18,153 nt of DNA from Pseudomonadota bacterium (GCA_023412655.1 JAEYNH010000043.1:1-18153), one strand, 5' to 3'; shown: positions 6,165-13,747, numbered from the stretch's first letter. A program made the numbers and translations. The notes: generated by a model not told the origin, from the sequence alone.

Positions 6165-7151
6165 ATGGCCGCCCGCAAGCCGAAAGTCATCGTCACGCGC
6201 AAGCTTCCGGACTCGGTCGAGACCCGGATGCGAGAGCTGTTCGACACCGAGCTGAACGTCACCGATCAGCCCATGAGCCGGGCCGCGCTGATTGACGCGG
6301 TCAAGCGCGCCGACGTGCTGGCCCCGACGATCACCGACGAGATCGACGCCGAGCTGCTGAGCCAGGCGGGCGAGCAGCTGAAGCTGATCGCCAACTTCGG
6401 GGCCGGGGTCGATCACATCGACGTGGCCGCGGCCACCGAGCGGGGCCTGACGGTCACCAACACCCCAGGCGTGCTCACCGAGGACACCGCAGACCTGACC
6501 ATGGCCCTGATGATGACCGTCTCCCGGCGCATCGTCGAAGGCGCCAACGTGGTCCAGGCTGGGCAGTTCAAGGGCTGGGCGCCCACCTGGATGCTGGGCC
6601 GGCGGGTCACCGGCAAACGGCTGGGCATCATCGGCCTGGGGCGCATCGGCTCGGCGGTGGCCCGGCGGGCCAAGGCCTTCGGCCTGCAGATCCATTACCA
6701 CAACCGCAAGCGCGTCAGCCCGCGGATCGAGGAGGAGCTGGGCGCCACCTACTGGGACAGCCTGGACCAGATGCTGGCCCGGATGGACATCATCAGCGTC
6801 CATTCGCCGCACACGCCCGCCACCTACCACCTGCTCTCCGCCCGGCGGCTCAAGCTGCTGCAGCCGCACGCCATCCTGATCAACACCGCCCGGGGCGAGA
6901 TCATCGACGAGGACGCCCTCGCCGACCTGCTGGCCGAAGGGAAGATCGCCGGCGCCGGCCTCGACGTCTTCGAGTTCGAGCCGCACATCAATCCCAAGCT
7001 GCTGAAACAGCCGAACGCCGTCCTGCTGCCGCATCTGGGCTCGGCCACCGTCGAGGCCCGCGTGGACATGGGCGAGAAGGTGATCATCAACATCAAGACC
7101 TGGATGGACGGCCACCGCCCGCCCGACCGCGTCCTGCCGCAGATGCTCTAG
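6165..7151 (+). CDS. D-2-hydroxyacid dehydrogenase (glyoxylate/hydroxypyruvate reductase-like)
   Basis: A 328-residue member of the D-isomer-specific 2-hydroxyacid dehydrogenase family, interconverting 2-oxoacids such as glyoxylate or hydroxypyruvate and D-2-hydroxyacids. The Rossmann motif GLGRIG is at residues 157-162. The catalytic set is Arg243 (NTARGEI), Glu272 (DVFEFEP) and His290 (LPHLGSAT). At the end of the second Rossmann strand the sequence is HYHNRKR rather than an acidic residue, which suggests a preference for NADP(H). ATG 6165 was chosen because family similarity begins at KPKVIVTRKLP. An in-frame ATG at 6096 would add 23 residues without similarity. No Shine-Dalgarno sequence precedes 6165. 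It converges with moeB, and both use the CTAG at 7148-7151 as stop. The exact substrate is not certain. Confidence 0.88.
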   Translation: MAARKPKVIVTRKLPDSVETRMRELFDTELNVTDQPMSRAALIDAVKRADVLAPTITDEIDAELLSQAGEQLKLIANFGAGVDHIDVAAATERGLTVTNTPGVLTEDTADLTMALMMTVSRRIVEGANVVQAGQFKGWAPTWMLGRRVTGKRLGIIGLGRIGSAVARRAKAFGLQIHYHNRKRVSPRIEEELGATYWDSLDQMLARMDIISVHSPHTPATYHLLSARRLKLLQPHAILINTARGEIIDEDALADLLAEGKIAGAGLDVFEFEPHINPKLLKQPNAVLLPHLGSATVEARVDMGEKVIINIKTWMDGHRPPDRVLPQML

Positions 7152-7903
7152 GCGCGGCCCGCCGCTCCGGCGCCGCACACGGGACATTCCGGGTCGCCGG
7201 CGACCTTCACGGTCCGGGTCTCGGCGGCCAGGGCGTCATAGATCATCAGCCGGCCGGCCAGCGGATCGCCCGCCCCGGTGATCAGCTTGATCGCCTCCAT
7301 GGCCATCATCGAGCCGATCACCCCCGGCAGCGCCCCCACCACGCCCACGGCGACGCAGGTCTCGGCGTCGGGCGGGACCTCGGGCACCAGGCAGCGGTAG
7401 CAGGGCTGCCGGCCGAACACGCCGACCTGACCGGTCCAGCGTCCGATGGCGCCGGACACCAGGGTCTTGCCGTGCCGCACGCAGGCCTCGTTGACGCAGA
7501 ACCGCACCCCGAAGTCGTCGGTGCCGTCCAGCACCAGGTCGACCCCCTCCACCAGCTCGTCGGCATTGGCCGGTTCGAAGGCGCCGTTGAAGCCGGCGAC
7601 GAAGACGTGCGGGTTCAGGGCGTGCAGCCGGTCGGCCGCGGCGTCCACCTTGGCGCGGCCCAGGTCGTCCTCGGCATAGATCACCTGCCGCTGCAGGTTC
7701 GAGCGGTCCACCTCGTCGGGATCGGCCAGGATGATCGTACCCACGCCCGCGGCCGCCAGGTACATGGAGGCGGGCGCGCCGAGGCCGCCCGCGCCGACGA
7801 TCAGCACGCTGGAGGCCTTCAGCCTCTGCTGGCCCGGACCGCCCACCTCGCGCAGCACCAGGTGCCGGGCGTAGCGTTCGATCTCCTCGTCGGTGAAAGT
7901 CAT
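7148..7903 (-). CDS. moeB: MoeB/ThiF/HesA-family adenylyltransferase
   Basis: A 251-residue E1-like enzyme that would activate the C-terminal Gly-Gly of a MoaD- or ThiS-like sulfur carrier by adenylation. Features are the N-terminal EEIERYARHLVLREVGGPGQ, the ATP-binding GAGGLG (37-42), DPDEVDRSNLQRQ (61-73) with its conserved Arg, the GTDDF Mg-site segment (127-131), and two CxxC pairs (168/171 and 240/243) for the structural zinc. Cys183 in ETCVAVGVVG sits where ThiF and relatives carry a conserved Cys. It has no C-terminal rhodanese domain, so it is the short MoeB/ThiF form. No moaD, moaE, thiS or thiG is adjacent, so the choice between molybdopterin and thiamine pathways rests on general resemblance. 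ATG 7903 lies 54 nt from the divergent hslV start. Confidence 0.85.
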   Translation of the reverse strand: MTFTDEEIERYARHLVLREVGGPGQQRLKASSVLIVGAGGLGAPASMYLAAAGVGTIILADPDEVDRSNLQRQVIYAEDDLGRAKVDAAADRLHALNPHVFVAGFNGAFEPANADELVEGVDLVLDGTDDFGVRFCVNEACVRHGKTLVSGAIGRWTGQVGVFGRQPCYRCLVPEVPPDAETCVAVGVVGALPGVIGSMMAMEAIKLITGAGDPLAGRLMIYDALAAETRTVKVAGDPECPVCGAGAAGRA

Positions 7904-7921
7904 TCGCCGAAACCTGTGTCG

Positions 7922-7950
7922 CTTGACCTTGCGGGCCGCCCTGCTCACAT
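7922..7950 (+). promoter_or_regulatory. Candidate RpoH (sigma-32) promoter for hslV
   Basis: CTTG (7922-7925), then 18 nt, then CTCACAT (7944-7950). The pattern I recall for alphaproteobacterial RpoH promoters is CTTG-N17/18-CYTATNT; the -35 matches fully and the -10 in 5 of 7 positions. hslVU is a classical heat-shock operon. A start point about 7 nt past the -10 would be at or just before the hslV ATG (7958), giving little or no leader. Confidence 0.45.
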
Positions 7951-7957
7951 CGCGCCC

Positions 7958-8509
7958 ATGTCGAATAGCGCAGCCTTTCCCGATTGGCACGGGACCACCA
8001 TCCTGGCCGTGCGGAAGAACGGAAAGACGGTGGTGGCCGGCGATGGGCAGGTGTCCATGGGCCAGACCGTCGTCAAGGGAACCGCCCGGAAGGTCCGCCG
8101 GCTCGCCGGCGGGCGGGTGATCGCCGGCTTCGCGGGCTCCACCGCCGACGCCTTCACCCTCATCGAGCGGCTCGAGGCCAAGCTTGAGCAGTATCCCGAA
8201 CAGCTCGCCCGGGCCTGCGTCGACCTGGCCAAGGACTGGCGCACCGACCGGTACCTGCGCCGCCTCGAGGCGATGCTGATCGTCGCCGACCGGGACAGCA
8301 TCTTCACCGTCACGGGGGTCGGCGACGTCCTGGAGCCGGAACACGGCGTGGCGGCCATCGGCTCGGGCGGCAACTTCGCCCTGGCCGCCGCCCGGGCCCT
8401 GGTGGACGTGGATGGGCTCGACGCCGAGGCCGTGGCCCGCAAGGCCATGTCGATCGCCGCCGAGATCTGCGTCTACACGAACGGGGAGCTCACGATTGAG
8501 ACGCTCTGA
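7958..8509 (+). CDS. hslV: ATP-dependent protease peptidase subunit HslV (ClpQ)
   Basis: A 183-residue proteasome-beta-like threonine protease that forms the proteolytic core of HslUV. A 12-residue prosequence ending in His-Gly precedes Thr13-Thr14 in HGTTILAVRKNG. Thr13 should become the N-terminal nucleophile after processing, as in other alphaproteobacterial HslV; the E. coli protein lacks such a prosequence. Typical blocks follow: VAGDGQVSMGQTVVKG, ARKVRRL, GFAGSTADAFTL and the C-terminal NGELTIETL-type end. There is no Shine-Dalgarno sequence before ATG 7958 (GCGCCC-ATG), consistent with a leaderless mRNA. Its end overlaps the next gene by 14 nt. The partner hslU is not adjacent but lies one gene downstream. 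Confidence 0.96.
   Translation: MSNSAAFPDWHGTTILAVRKNGKTVVAGDGQVSMGQTVVKGTARKVRRLAGGRVIAGFAGSTADAFTLIERLEAKLEQYPEQLARACVDLAKDWRTDRYLRRLEAMLIVADRDSIFTVTGVGDVLEPEHGVAAIGSGGNFALAAARALVDVDGLDAEAVARKAMSIAAEICVYTNGELTIETL
8483..8488 (+). promoter_or_regulatory. Shine-Dalgarno site deciding the TTG start at 8496
   Basis: GGGGAG inside the 3' end of hslV, 7 nt before TTG 8496. It is the strongest ribosome site in this operon and the reason for choosing the TTG, which also yields a complete signal peptide. Confidence 0.7.
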
Positions 8510-9371
8510 GGTCGCGGCGGCGCTGGGACTGCTTGTCCTCGCAGGCCCGTTCCTCGCACGCCCGGCCATGGCGGCCGAGGCCGACCCCGCGCCCGTCGTG
8601 GCGGCGGAGCGGGCCTTCGCGGCGGACGGCCTGGAACTTGGGGTGCAGGGCAGCTTCCTGAAGCACGCCGCGCCCGAGGGCATCGTCTTCGCGCCGGAGC
8701 CGCGCCTGGCGCGGGCGGTCTATGGCAAGCCCCAGCCCAAGGGTCCGCCGCTGGTCTGGTGGCCCCTGTGGGCGGGCATCTCCCGCTCGGGCGATCTCGG
8801 CTTCACCACCGGCCCCTACACCTATGACGGCCGCCCGGCGGCCTGGTACTTCACGGTCTGGGCCAAGCAGCCGGACGGCGCCTGGAAGTGGCTGTTCGAC
8901 GGCGGCCCGCCCAGCAGCCCCGATGGCGCGGCCCCCAAGGACTCGCCGGTGACCTATGCTCGGGCCGCCGCGCGCCAGGCTGGCTCGGCCGCCCGCGCCA
9001 TGACCGAGGTCACCGCCGCCGAGAAGGCGCTCCACGCCGCCGCCCGGTCCGACGTGGCAGGCGCCTTCCTGGCGGTGCTCGCCGACGACGGCCGCATTAC
9101 CGGGTCCAAGGCGAAACCGCCGACCGGCCGGGCGGAGAACGCCGCCGAACTCGCCACCCGGGCCGGCTCCATCGACTTCTCGCCGCTGGGCGGCAGCGCC
9201 TCGTCGGCCGGGGACCTCGCCTGGACCTACGGCGCCGCGCGCTGGAACGCCGGCGGCGCCGAGAAGCGCGGCCACTATGTGAGGATCTGGCGCAACGACG
9301 CCGACGGCTGGCGGCTGCTGTTCGATGAGCTGCTCGACGCCCCGCCGCCTCAAAAGCCCGCCGCTTCGTGA
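8496..9371 (+). CDS. Exported protein with two NTF2-like (DUF4440/SnoaL-like) domains
   Basis: A 291-residue protein from a TTG start. The signal peptide has RR at residues 2-3, a hydrophobic core at 6-20 and AMA-A as the likely cleavage site after residue 26. The mature part looks like two NTF2-like/DUF4440-type domains. The first is about 30-137, with AERAFAADG near the start and SGDLGFTTG...YFTVWAKQPDGAWKWLFDGG at the end. The second is about 172-281, with AEKALHAAA, then AGDLAWTYG...YVRIWRNDADGWRLLFDE. The repeated GDLxxTxG / Y-x-(V/I)W / DG-x-W-x-LFD pattern indicates internal duplication. Such folds bind small ligands or act as small enzymes; no function can be assigned here. It overlaps hslV by 14 nt and sits 16 nt before hslU, so it is embedded in the hslVU operon. 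Confidence 0.8.
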   Translation: MRRSEVAAALGLLVLAGPFLARPAMAAEADPAPVVAAERAFAADGLELGVQGSFLKHAAPEGIVFAPEPRLARAVYGKPQPKGPPLVWWPLWAGISRSGDLGFTTGPYTYDGRPAAWYFTVWAKQPDGAWKWLFDGGPPSSPDGAAPKDSPVTYARAAARQAGSAARAMTEVTAAEKALHAAARSDVAGAFLAVLADDGRITGSKAKPPTGRAENAAELATRAGSIDFSPLGGSASSAGDLAWTYGAARWNAGGAEKRGHYVRIWRNDADGWRLLFDELLDAPPPQKPAAS

Positions 9372-9387
9372 TTATCTAGCACCTGAC

Positions 9388-10692
9388 ATGACCGAATTTT
9401 CCCCGCGCGAGATCGTCTCCGAGCTCGACCGCTTCATCGTCGGCCAGCATGAGGCCAAGAAGGCCGTCGCCGTCGCCCTTCGCAACCGCTGGCGCCGCCG
9501 GCGCGTGCCGGAAGACCTCCGCGACGAGGTCACGCCCAAGAACATCCTGATGATCGGCCCCACCGGGGTCGGGAAGACCGAGATCGCCCGCCGGCTGGCC
9601 CGGCTCGCCCAGGCCCCGTTCCTGAAGGTCGAGGCCACCAAGTTCACCGAGGTGGGCTACGTCGGCCGCGACGTGGACCAGATCGTCCGCGACCTGGTGG
9701 AGAGCGCGATCAGCATGGTGCGCGAGAAGCGCCGCTCGGGCGTGCGCGCCCGGGCCGAGGCCGCCGCCGAGGAGCGCATCCTCGACGCCCTGACCGGCCC
9801 CGGCTCCACCGCCGCCCGCGACGCCTTCCGGCGGAAGCTGCGGGCCGGCGAGCTGGACGACAAGGAAGTCGAGCTGCAGCTCGCCGACACCTCCTCGCCG
9901 TTCGGGGCCATGGAGATCCCCGGCCAGCCCGGCGCCTCCATGGGCGTGCTCAACCTGGGCGACATGTTCGGCAAGGCGTTCGGCGGCCGCACCAAGACCC
10001 ACAAGACCACCGTCTCCGGCGCCTGGGCCCCGCTGATCGCCGAAGAAAGCGACAAGCTGGTGGATCAGGAGGCCCTCACCCAGGAGGCCCTGGAGCTGGC
10101 CGAGAACCAGGGCATCGTCTTCCTCGATGAGATCGACAAGGTCGCCTCCCGTTCGGACCGGGCGGGCGCCGATGTGTCGCGCGAAGGGGTTCAGCGCGAC
10201 CTGCTGCCCCTGATCGAGGGGACCACCGTCTCCACCAAGCACGGTCCGGTGAAGACAGACCACATCCTGTTCATCGCTTCGGGCGCCTTCCACGTGGCCA
10301 AGCCGTCGGACCTGCTGCCTGAGCTGCAGGGCCGCCTGCCCATCCGGGTGGAGCTGAAGGCCCTCAGCCGGGAGGACTTCCGCCGGATCCTGACCGAGCC
10401 CGAGGCCAACCTCATCCGGCAGCACCAGGCGCTGCTGGCCACCGAGGGCGTGACCCTGGTGTTCACCGAGGACGCCATCGACGCCCTGGCCGACGCCGCC
10501 GTGGCGGTGAACGGCTCGGTGGAGAACATCGGCGCCCGCCGCCTGCAGACCGTGCTGGAGAAGGTGCTGGAGGAGATCAGCTTCACCGCCGCGGACCGCA
10601 CCGGCGAAACGGTCACGGTGGATGCGGCCTACGTCCAGGCCCGTATCGGCGAACTGGCCGGCAACGCCGACCTGTCGAAGTTCATCCTCTAG
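9388..10692 (+). CDS. hslU: HslU (ClpY), ATPase unfoldase of the HslUV protease
   Basis: A 434-residue AAA+ ATPase (E. coli 443) that unfolds substrates and threads them into HslV. Walker A is GPTGVGKT (57-64), the pore loop GYVG is at 90-93, Walker B is IVFLDEID (243-250), and the sensor/arginine region includes ELQGRLPIR (312-320) and GARRLQTVLEKVLEE (382-396). The C-terminal tail DLSKFIL matches the segment that inserts between HslV subunits. Between Walker A and B lies the HslU-specific I domain (about 110-230). ATG 9388 gives the standard N-terminus (FSPREIVSELDRFIVGQ). No clear ribosome site precedes it, so translation may depend on the upstream gene. It ends 3 nt before the M48 gene. 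Confidence 0.97.
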   Translation: MTEFSPREIVSELDRFIVGQHEAKKAVAVALRNRWRRRRVPEDLRDEVTPKNILMIGPTGVGKTEIARRLARLAQAPFLKVEATKFTEVGYVGRDVDQIVRDLVESAISMVREKRRSGVRARAEAAAEERILDALTGPGSTAARDAFRRKLRAGELDDKEVELQLADTSSPFGAMEIPGQPGASMGVLNLGDMFGKAFGGRTKTHKTTVSGAWAPLIAEESDKLVDQEALTQEALELAENQGIVFLDEIDKVASRSDRAGADVSREGVQRDLLPLIEGTTVSTKHGPVKTDHILFIASGAFHVAKPSDLLPELQGRLPIRVELKALSREDFRRILTEPEANLIRQHQALLATEGVTLVFTEDAIDALADAAVAVNGSVENIGARRLQTVLEKVLEEISFTAADRTGETVTVDAAYVQARIGELAGNADLSKFIL

Positions 10693-10695
10693 GCC

Positions 10696-11463
10696 ATGTG
10701 CCGGCTCTGCCTGTCGCGACGAGGACTGCTGGCCGGCCTCGGCGCCGCGGGCCTGGCCGCCTGCACCGAGAACGCTGAGACCGGCCGCAGCCAGCTGGTG
10801 CTGGTGGACGACGGCCAGCTCGCCGCCCTGGCGCAGGACGCCTGGCAGGAGGTGACCGCCCAGGTCCCGCCGGTGCGCGATCCCGCCGCCCACGCCCGCC
10901 TGGCGCGGATCGGCGCGCCCATCGCCAGGGCCTCGGGGCGAAACCTGGACTGGGAGTTCGTCGTCCTCGACAGCCCGGACTTCAACGCCTTCGTGCTGCC
11001 CAACGGCAAGGTCGGCTTCTTCCGCGGGCTCCTGGAGTTCGCCCGCTCGGACGACGAGATCGGCTCGGTGCTCGGCCACGAGGTGGGCCATGTCGTCGCG
11101 CGCCACGCGGCCGAACGGGTCAGCCAGGAGCTCGCCCTGCAGGCGGGCGTCAGCATCGCCCAGGCGGTGCTGTCGGGAGAGAACGGCGAGGGGGCGGCCG
11201 AGATCGGTGCGGCCCTCGGCATGGGCGCCACCTTCGGTGTCATCCTGCCCTATTCCCGCCGGCACGAGTTGGAAGCCGACCGTGTCGGCGTCGAACTGAT
11301 GCGTGAGGCCGGGTTCGATCCCGCCGCGGCGGTGCGCTTCTGGGAGCGGATGTCCACCCGCGCGGGCGCCCAGGCTCAGCCGCCGGAGGTGTTGTCCACC
11401 CATCCGGCCGACGGGCGACGGCTCGAGGAGCTCAAGCGCGCCGTGGCGGCCCTGCCGGCCTGA
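10696..11463 (+). CDS. M48-family metalloprotease, probable Tat-exported lipoprotein
   Basis: A 255-residue zinc protease of the BepA/LoiP/YcaL type, which act in the periplasm on outer-membrane proteins. The N-terminus combines a twin-arginine-like SRRGLL (7-12) with a lipobox LAAC ending at Cys23, so the mature protein is probably a Tat-exported, lipid-anchored lipoprotein. The zinc site is HEVGH (128-132), with Glu191 in HELEAD as the likely third ligand. A STHP loop (234-237), also present in BepA-like enzymes, follows. There is no TPR domain, so it is the short form. It starts 3 nt after the hslU stop, placing an envelope protease in the same operon as the cytoplasmic HslUV protease. Export route and anchoring are inferred from motifs. 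Confidence 0.88.
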   Translation: MCRLCLSRRGLLAGLGAAGLAACTENAETGRSQLVLVDDGQLAALAQDAWQEVTAQVPPVRDPAAHARLARIGAPIARASGRNLDWEFVVLDSPDFNAFVLPNGKVGFFRGLLEFARSDDEIGSVLGHEVGHVVARHAAERVSQELALQAGVSIAQAVLSGENGEGAAEIGAALGMGATFGVILPYSRRHELEADRVGVELMREAGFDPAAAVRFWERMSTRAGAQAQPPEVLSTHPADGRRLEELKRAVAALPA

Positions 11464-11468
11464 CGGGA

Positions 11469-11945
11469 TCAGCCGCCCCGCCGCGCCCGCCAGATGGCGT
11501 CCTGCAGGGCGCGGGCGAACTCGGCCCGCTCGCCCGGGCTCAGGGCCGCGGCCACTGGCGTCTCACGGCCGGACAGCGCCAGCTTAAGCTCCAGAACCCG
11601 GCCGTCCTGGTCGGCGCGGTCCACCGCGACGCGGGTGAAGGCGGTCGGGCTTTCCCACACCACCCGTCGCCACTTCGGGGTCTCGTAGGTGACCACCACC
11701 TGATGCGGCGTCACCTGCACCCGCTCCACGTTGCGGGACCGCTGGAAGCTCACCAGGAAAGCCACCACGACGGCGAACAGGTCCACGGCCAGGAACACCG
11801 GCACCAGGTGGGCGCCCATGGCCACGAACACCGCCGCCGAGGCCACATTGGCCAGGGTGATGATGCTGATCAGGACGACGAAGCCGCGCTCCGACAGGGA
11901 TCGGTTCGGCGTGATCACCGCATCCATGTAGAGCGCCGGGACCAT
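11469..11945 (-). CDS. DUF2244 family two-TM membrane protein
   Basis: A 158-residue protein with the DUF2244 start pattern DAVITPNRSLSERGF, two hydrophobic helices (about 21-43 and 46-68), then a soluble part with QRSRNVERVQVTP...VVVTYETPKWRRVVWESP. Function is unknown; the family is common in alphaproteobacteria. I chose ATG 11945 (MVPALYMDAV). ATG 11927 is possible and would remove 6 residues; neither has a clear ribosome site. A longer start at 12011 adds only unconserved residues and runs to within 10 nt of nth. It converges with the M48 protease gene, with 5 nt between the stops and no room for a separate terminator. Confidence 0.75.
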   Translation of the reverse strand: MVPALYMDAVITPNRSLSERGFVVLISIITLANVASAAVFVAMGAHLVPVFLAVDLFAVVVAFLVSFQRSRNVERVQVTPHQVVVTYETPKWRRVVWESPTAFTRVAVDRADQDGRVLELKLALSGRETPVAAALSPGERAEFARALQDAIWRARRGG

Positions 11946-12020
11946 GCCTGAAGATAAAACGCCGCTCGCCCTCGCTCCACTCCCTTGTGAGAAGACGGCG
12001 GCGCAGGCCATCTAGCGCCC
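11946..12020. other. Divergent intergenic region between DUF2244 gene and nth (75 nt)
   Basis: It should hold promoters for both genes. No -35/-10 pair stands out, no Shine-Dalgarno sequence is present before nth, and the bases before its ATG (GCGCCC) are the same as those before hslV. I see no small gene. Confidence 0.35.
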
Positions 12021-12695
12021 ATGGCCAAGGCCCCGAAACGCCGCCCCCTGCCGCCCGCCGAGCAGGCCCGGATCGCCGAGCTGTTCTCGCGCTTCGAGGC
12101 CGAGGAGAGCGACCCGCGCACCGAGCTGGACTACCACAGCCCCTACACCCTGGTGGTGGCAGTGGCGCTGTCGGCCCAGGCTACCGATGTGTCGGTGAAC
12201 AAGGCGACGGCCAGACTGTTCGAGGTGGCCGACACCCCGCAGAAGATGCTGGCCCTGGGCGAGGAGGGCCTGAAGGGCTTCATCTCCTCGATCGGCCTCT
12301 ACAACACCAAGGCGAAGAACGTCATCCGGATGGCCCAGATCCTGGTGGACGACTATGGCGGCGAGGTGCCGCTCGAGCGCGAGAAGCTGCAGGCCTTGCC
12401 CGGCGTCGGCCGCAAGACCGCCTCGGTGGTGCTGAACGAGCTGCGGGTGGAGCCGGCCATCGCCGTGGACACCCATGTCTTCCGCGTCTCGCACCGGCTG
12501 GGCCTGTCCCAGGGCAAGACCCCGGACGCGGTGGAGGCCGACCTGATGGCCATCGTTCCCGAGCCCTACCTGACCCGCGCCCACCACTGGCTGATCCTGC
12601 ACGGCCGCTACGTCTGCGTGGCCCGACGCCCGAAATGCGAGCAGTGCCCGGTGGCCGACCTGTGTCCGTCCCGCCATCTGTTCATCGGCGCCTAG
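12021..12695 (+). CDS. nth: Endonuclease III (DNA glycosylase/AP lyase)
   Basis: A 224-residue base-excision-repair enzyme (E. coli 211) that removes oxidised pyrimidines and cleaves the abasic site. The helix-hairpin-helix LPGVGRKTASVV carries catalytic Lys132 and the GPD-like region carries Asp150 in VDTHVFRVSHRLG (E. coli K120 and D138). The [4Fe-4S] ligands are complete: Cys199-x6-Cys206-x2-Cys209-x5-Cys215. Start ATG 12021 has no ribosome site, and the N-terminus is slightly extended and basic (MAKAPKRRPLPP). A 60-nt gap separates it from the following kinase gene, so it could be its own unit or the first gene of the his run. Confidence 0.96.
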   Translation: MAKAPKRRPLPPAEQARIAELFSRFEAEESDPRTELDYHSPYTLVVAVALSAQATDVSVNKATARLFEVADTPQKMLALGEEGLKGFISSIGLYNTKAKNVIRMAQILVDDYGGEVPLEREKLQALPGVGRKTASVVLNELRVEPAIAVDTHVFRVSHRLGLSQGKTPDAVEADLMAIVPEPYLTRAHHWLILHGRYVCVARRPKCEQCPVADLCPSRHLFIGA

Positions 12696-12755
12696 CGGCC
12701 TGGGCCATTTCCCTGTAATCGGCCCGCACTCGCGCCCTGGGGGAAGAGTCCAGCA
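12696..12755 (+). other. 60-nt gap between nth and the PfkB kinase gene
   Basis: It holds the purine-rich GGGGGAAGAG leader of the kinase gene. No clear promoter, hairpin or small gene is visible. It is the only gap over 10 nt between nth and the end of hisE, so if the his run has its own promoter it may lie here or inside nth. Confidence 0.3.
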
Positions 12756-13745
12756 ATGCCAGACCTCTACGACGTCGCCGCGATCGGCAACGCCATCGTC
12801 GACGTGATCGCGCCGACCACCGACGAATGGATCGTGGAGCAGGGGCTGGCCAAGGGCTCGATGCAGCTGGTGGACCAGCAGCAGAGCCAGGCGCTGTATT
12901 CCAGGATGCAGGCCGGGGTGGAGACCTCGGGCGGCTCGGCCGCCAACACCATCGCCGGCCTCGCCAGCTTCGGCGGCAAGGGCGCCTTCATGGGCAAGGT
13001 GGCCGACGACACCCTGGGCCAGGTGTTCTCCCACGACATGCGCGCCATCGGCGCCCGGTTCGAAAACGCGCCCCTCGTCGGCGGTCCGGCCACGGCCGTC
13101 TCGATGATCAACGTCACGCCCGACGCCCAGCGCACCATGTGCACCTTCCTGGGCGCCTCCGTGGAGTTCAGCGAAGCCGACGTCGAGGACGCGGTGATCG
13201 AGGCCTCGAAGATCGTCTATCTGGAAGGCTACCTGTTCGACGCCGACGCCGCCCGGCGGGCCTTCGCCAAGGCGGCCGGCCTGGCCCACGGCTCGGGCCG
13301 GATGATCGCCCTGACCCTGTCGGACAGCTTCGTGGTCGAGCGCCACCGGGGCGCCCTGCTGGGCTTCATCGAGGGCCAGGTGGACCTCCTGTTCGCCAAC
13401 GAGTCCGAGCTGCTCGCCCTGTTCGAGACCGACAGCTTCGACGCCGCCGCGGAGGCGCTGCGCCAGCGGGTCAAGCTCGCGGCCGTGACGCGCAGCGAAA
13501 AGGGCTCGATCATCCTATCGGAGGGCGAGCGCCTGACCGTCGCCGCCGAGCCTGTGGAAAAAGTCGTGGACACGACCGGCGCGGGCGACCAATACGCGGC
13601 CGGGTTCATGTTCGGCCTGTCCCGGGGGCGTCCGCTGCAGCAGTGCGGCAAGCTCGCCTCACTGGCGGCGGCCGAGGTGATCTCGCACTACGGCCCCCGG
13701 CCGCAGGTTCCGCTCAAGGACCTGGCGGCCTCGAAAGGGTACTGA
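12756..13745 (+). CDS. PfkB-family sugar kinase, adenosine kinase-like
   Basis: A 329-residue ribokinase/PfkB-fold kinase. N-terminal GNAIVDVIA (11-19) and the di-glycine SGGSAANT (58-65) form the substrate side. NESE (215-218) and DTTGAGDQYAAGF (272-284) are the second PfkB signature, with Asp278 as catalytic base in the GAGD anion hole. Overall character matches the alphaproteobacterial proteins usually annotated as adenosine kinase (nucleoside 5'-phosphorylation), but related kinases act on other nucleosides or sugars, so the substrate is not proven. A purine-rich GGGGGAAGAG lies somewhat far upstream of ATG 12756. The stop is 2 nt before hisB, so it heads or precedes the his operon. Confidence 0.85.
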   Translation: MPDLYDVAAIGNAIVDVIAPTTDEWIVEQGLAKGSMQLVDQQQSQALYSRMQAGVETSGGSAANTIAGLASFGGKGAFMGKVADDTLGQVFSHDMRAIGARFENAPLVGGPATAVSMINVTPDAQRTMCTFLGASVEFSEADVEDAVIEASKIVYLEGYLFDADAARRAFAKAAGLAHGSGRMIALTLSDSFVVERHRGALLGFIEGQVDLLFANESELLALFETDSFDAAAEALRQRVKLAAVTRSEKGSIILSEGERLTVAAEPVEKVVDTTGAGDQYAAGFMFGLSRGRPLQQCGKLASLAAAEVISHYGPRPQVPLKDLAASKGY

Positions 13746-13747
13746 CG

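Noticed and set aside
9376..11403. A 675-codon minus-strand frame opposite hslU and the M48 gene
   Set aside because: It is a shadow frame of two well-recognised genes, with no motif and an implausible composition.
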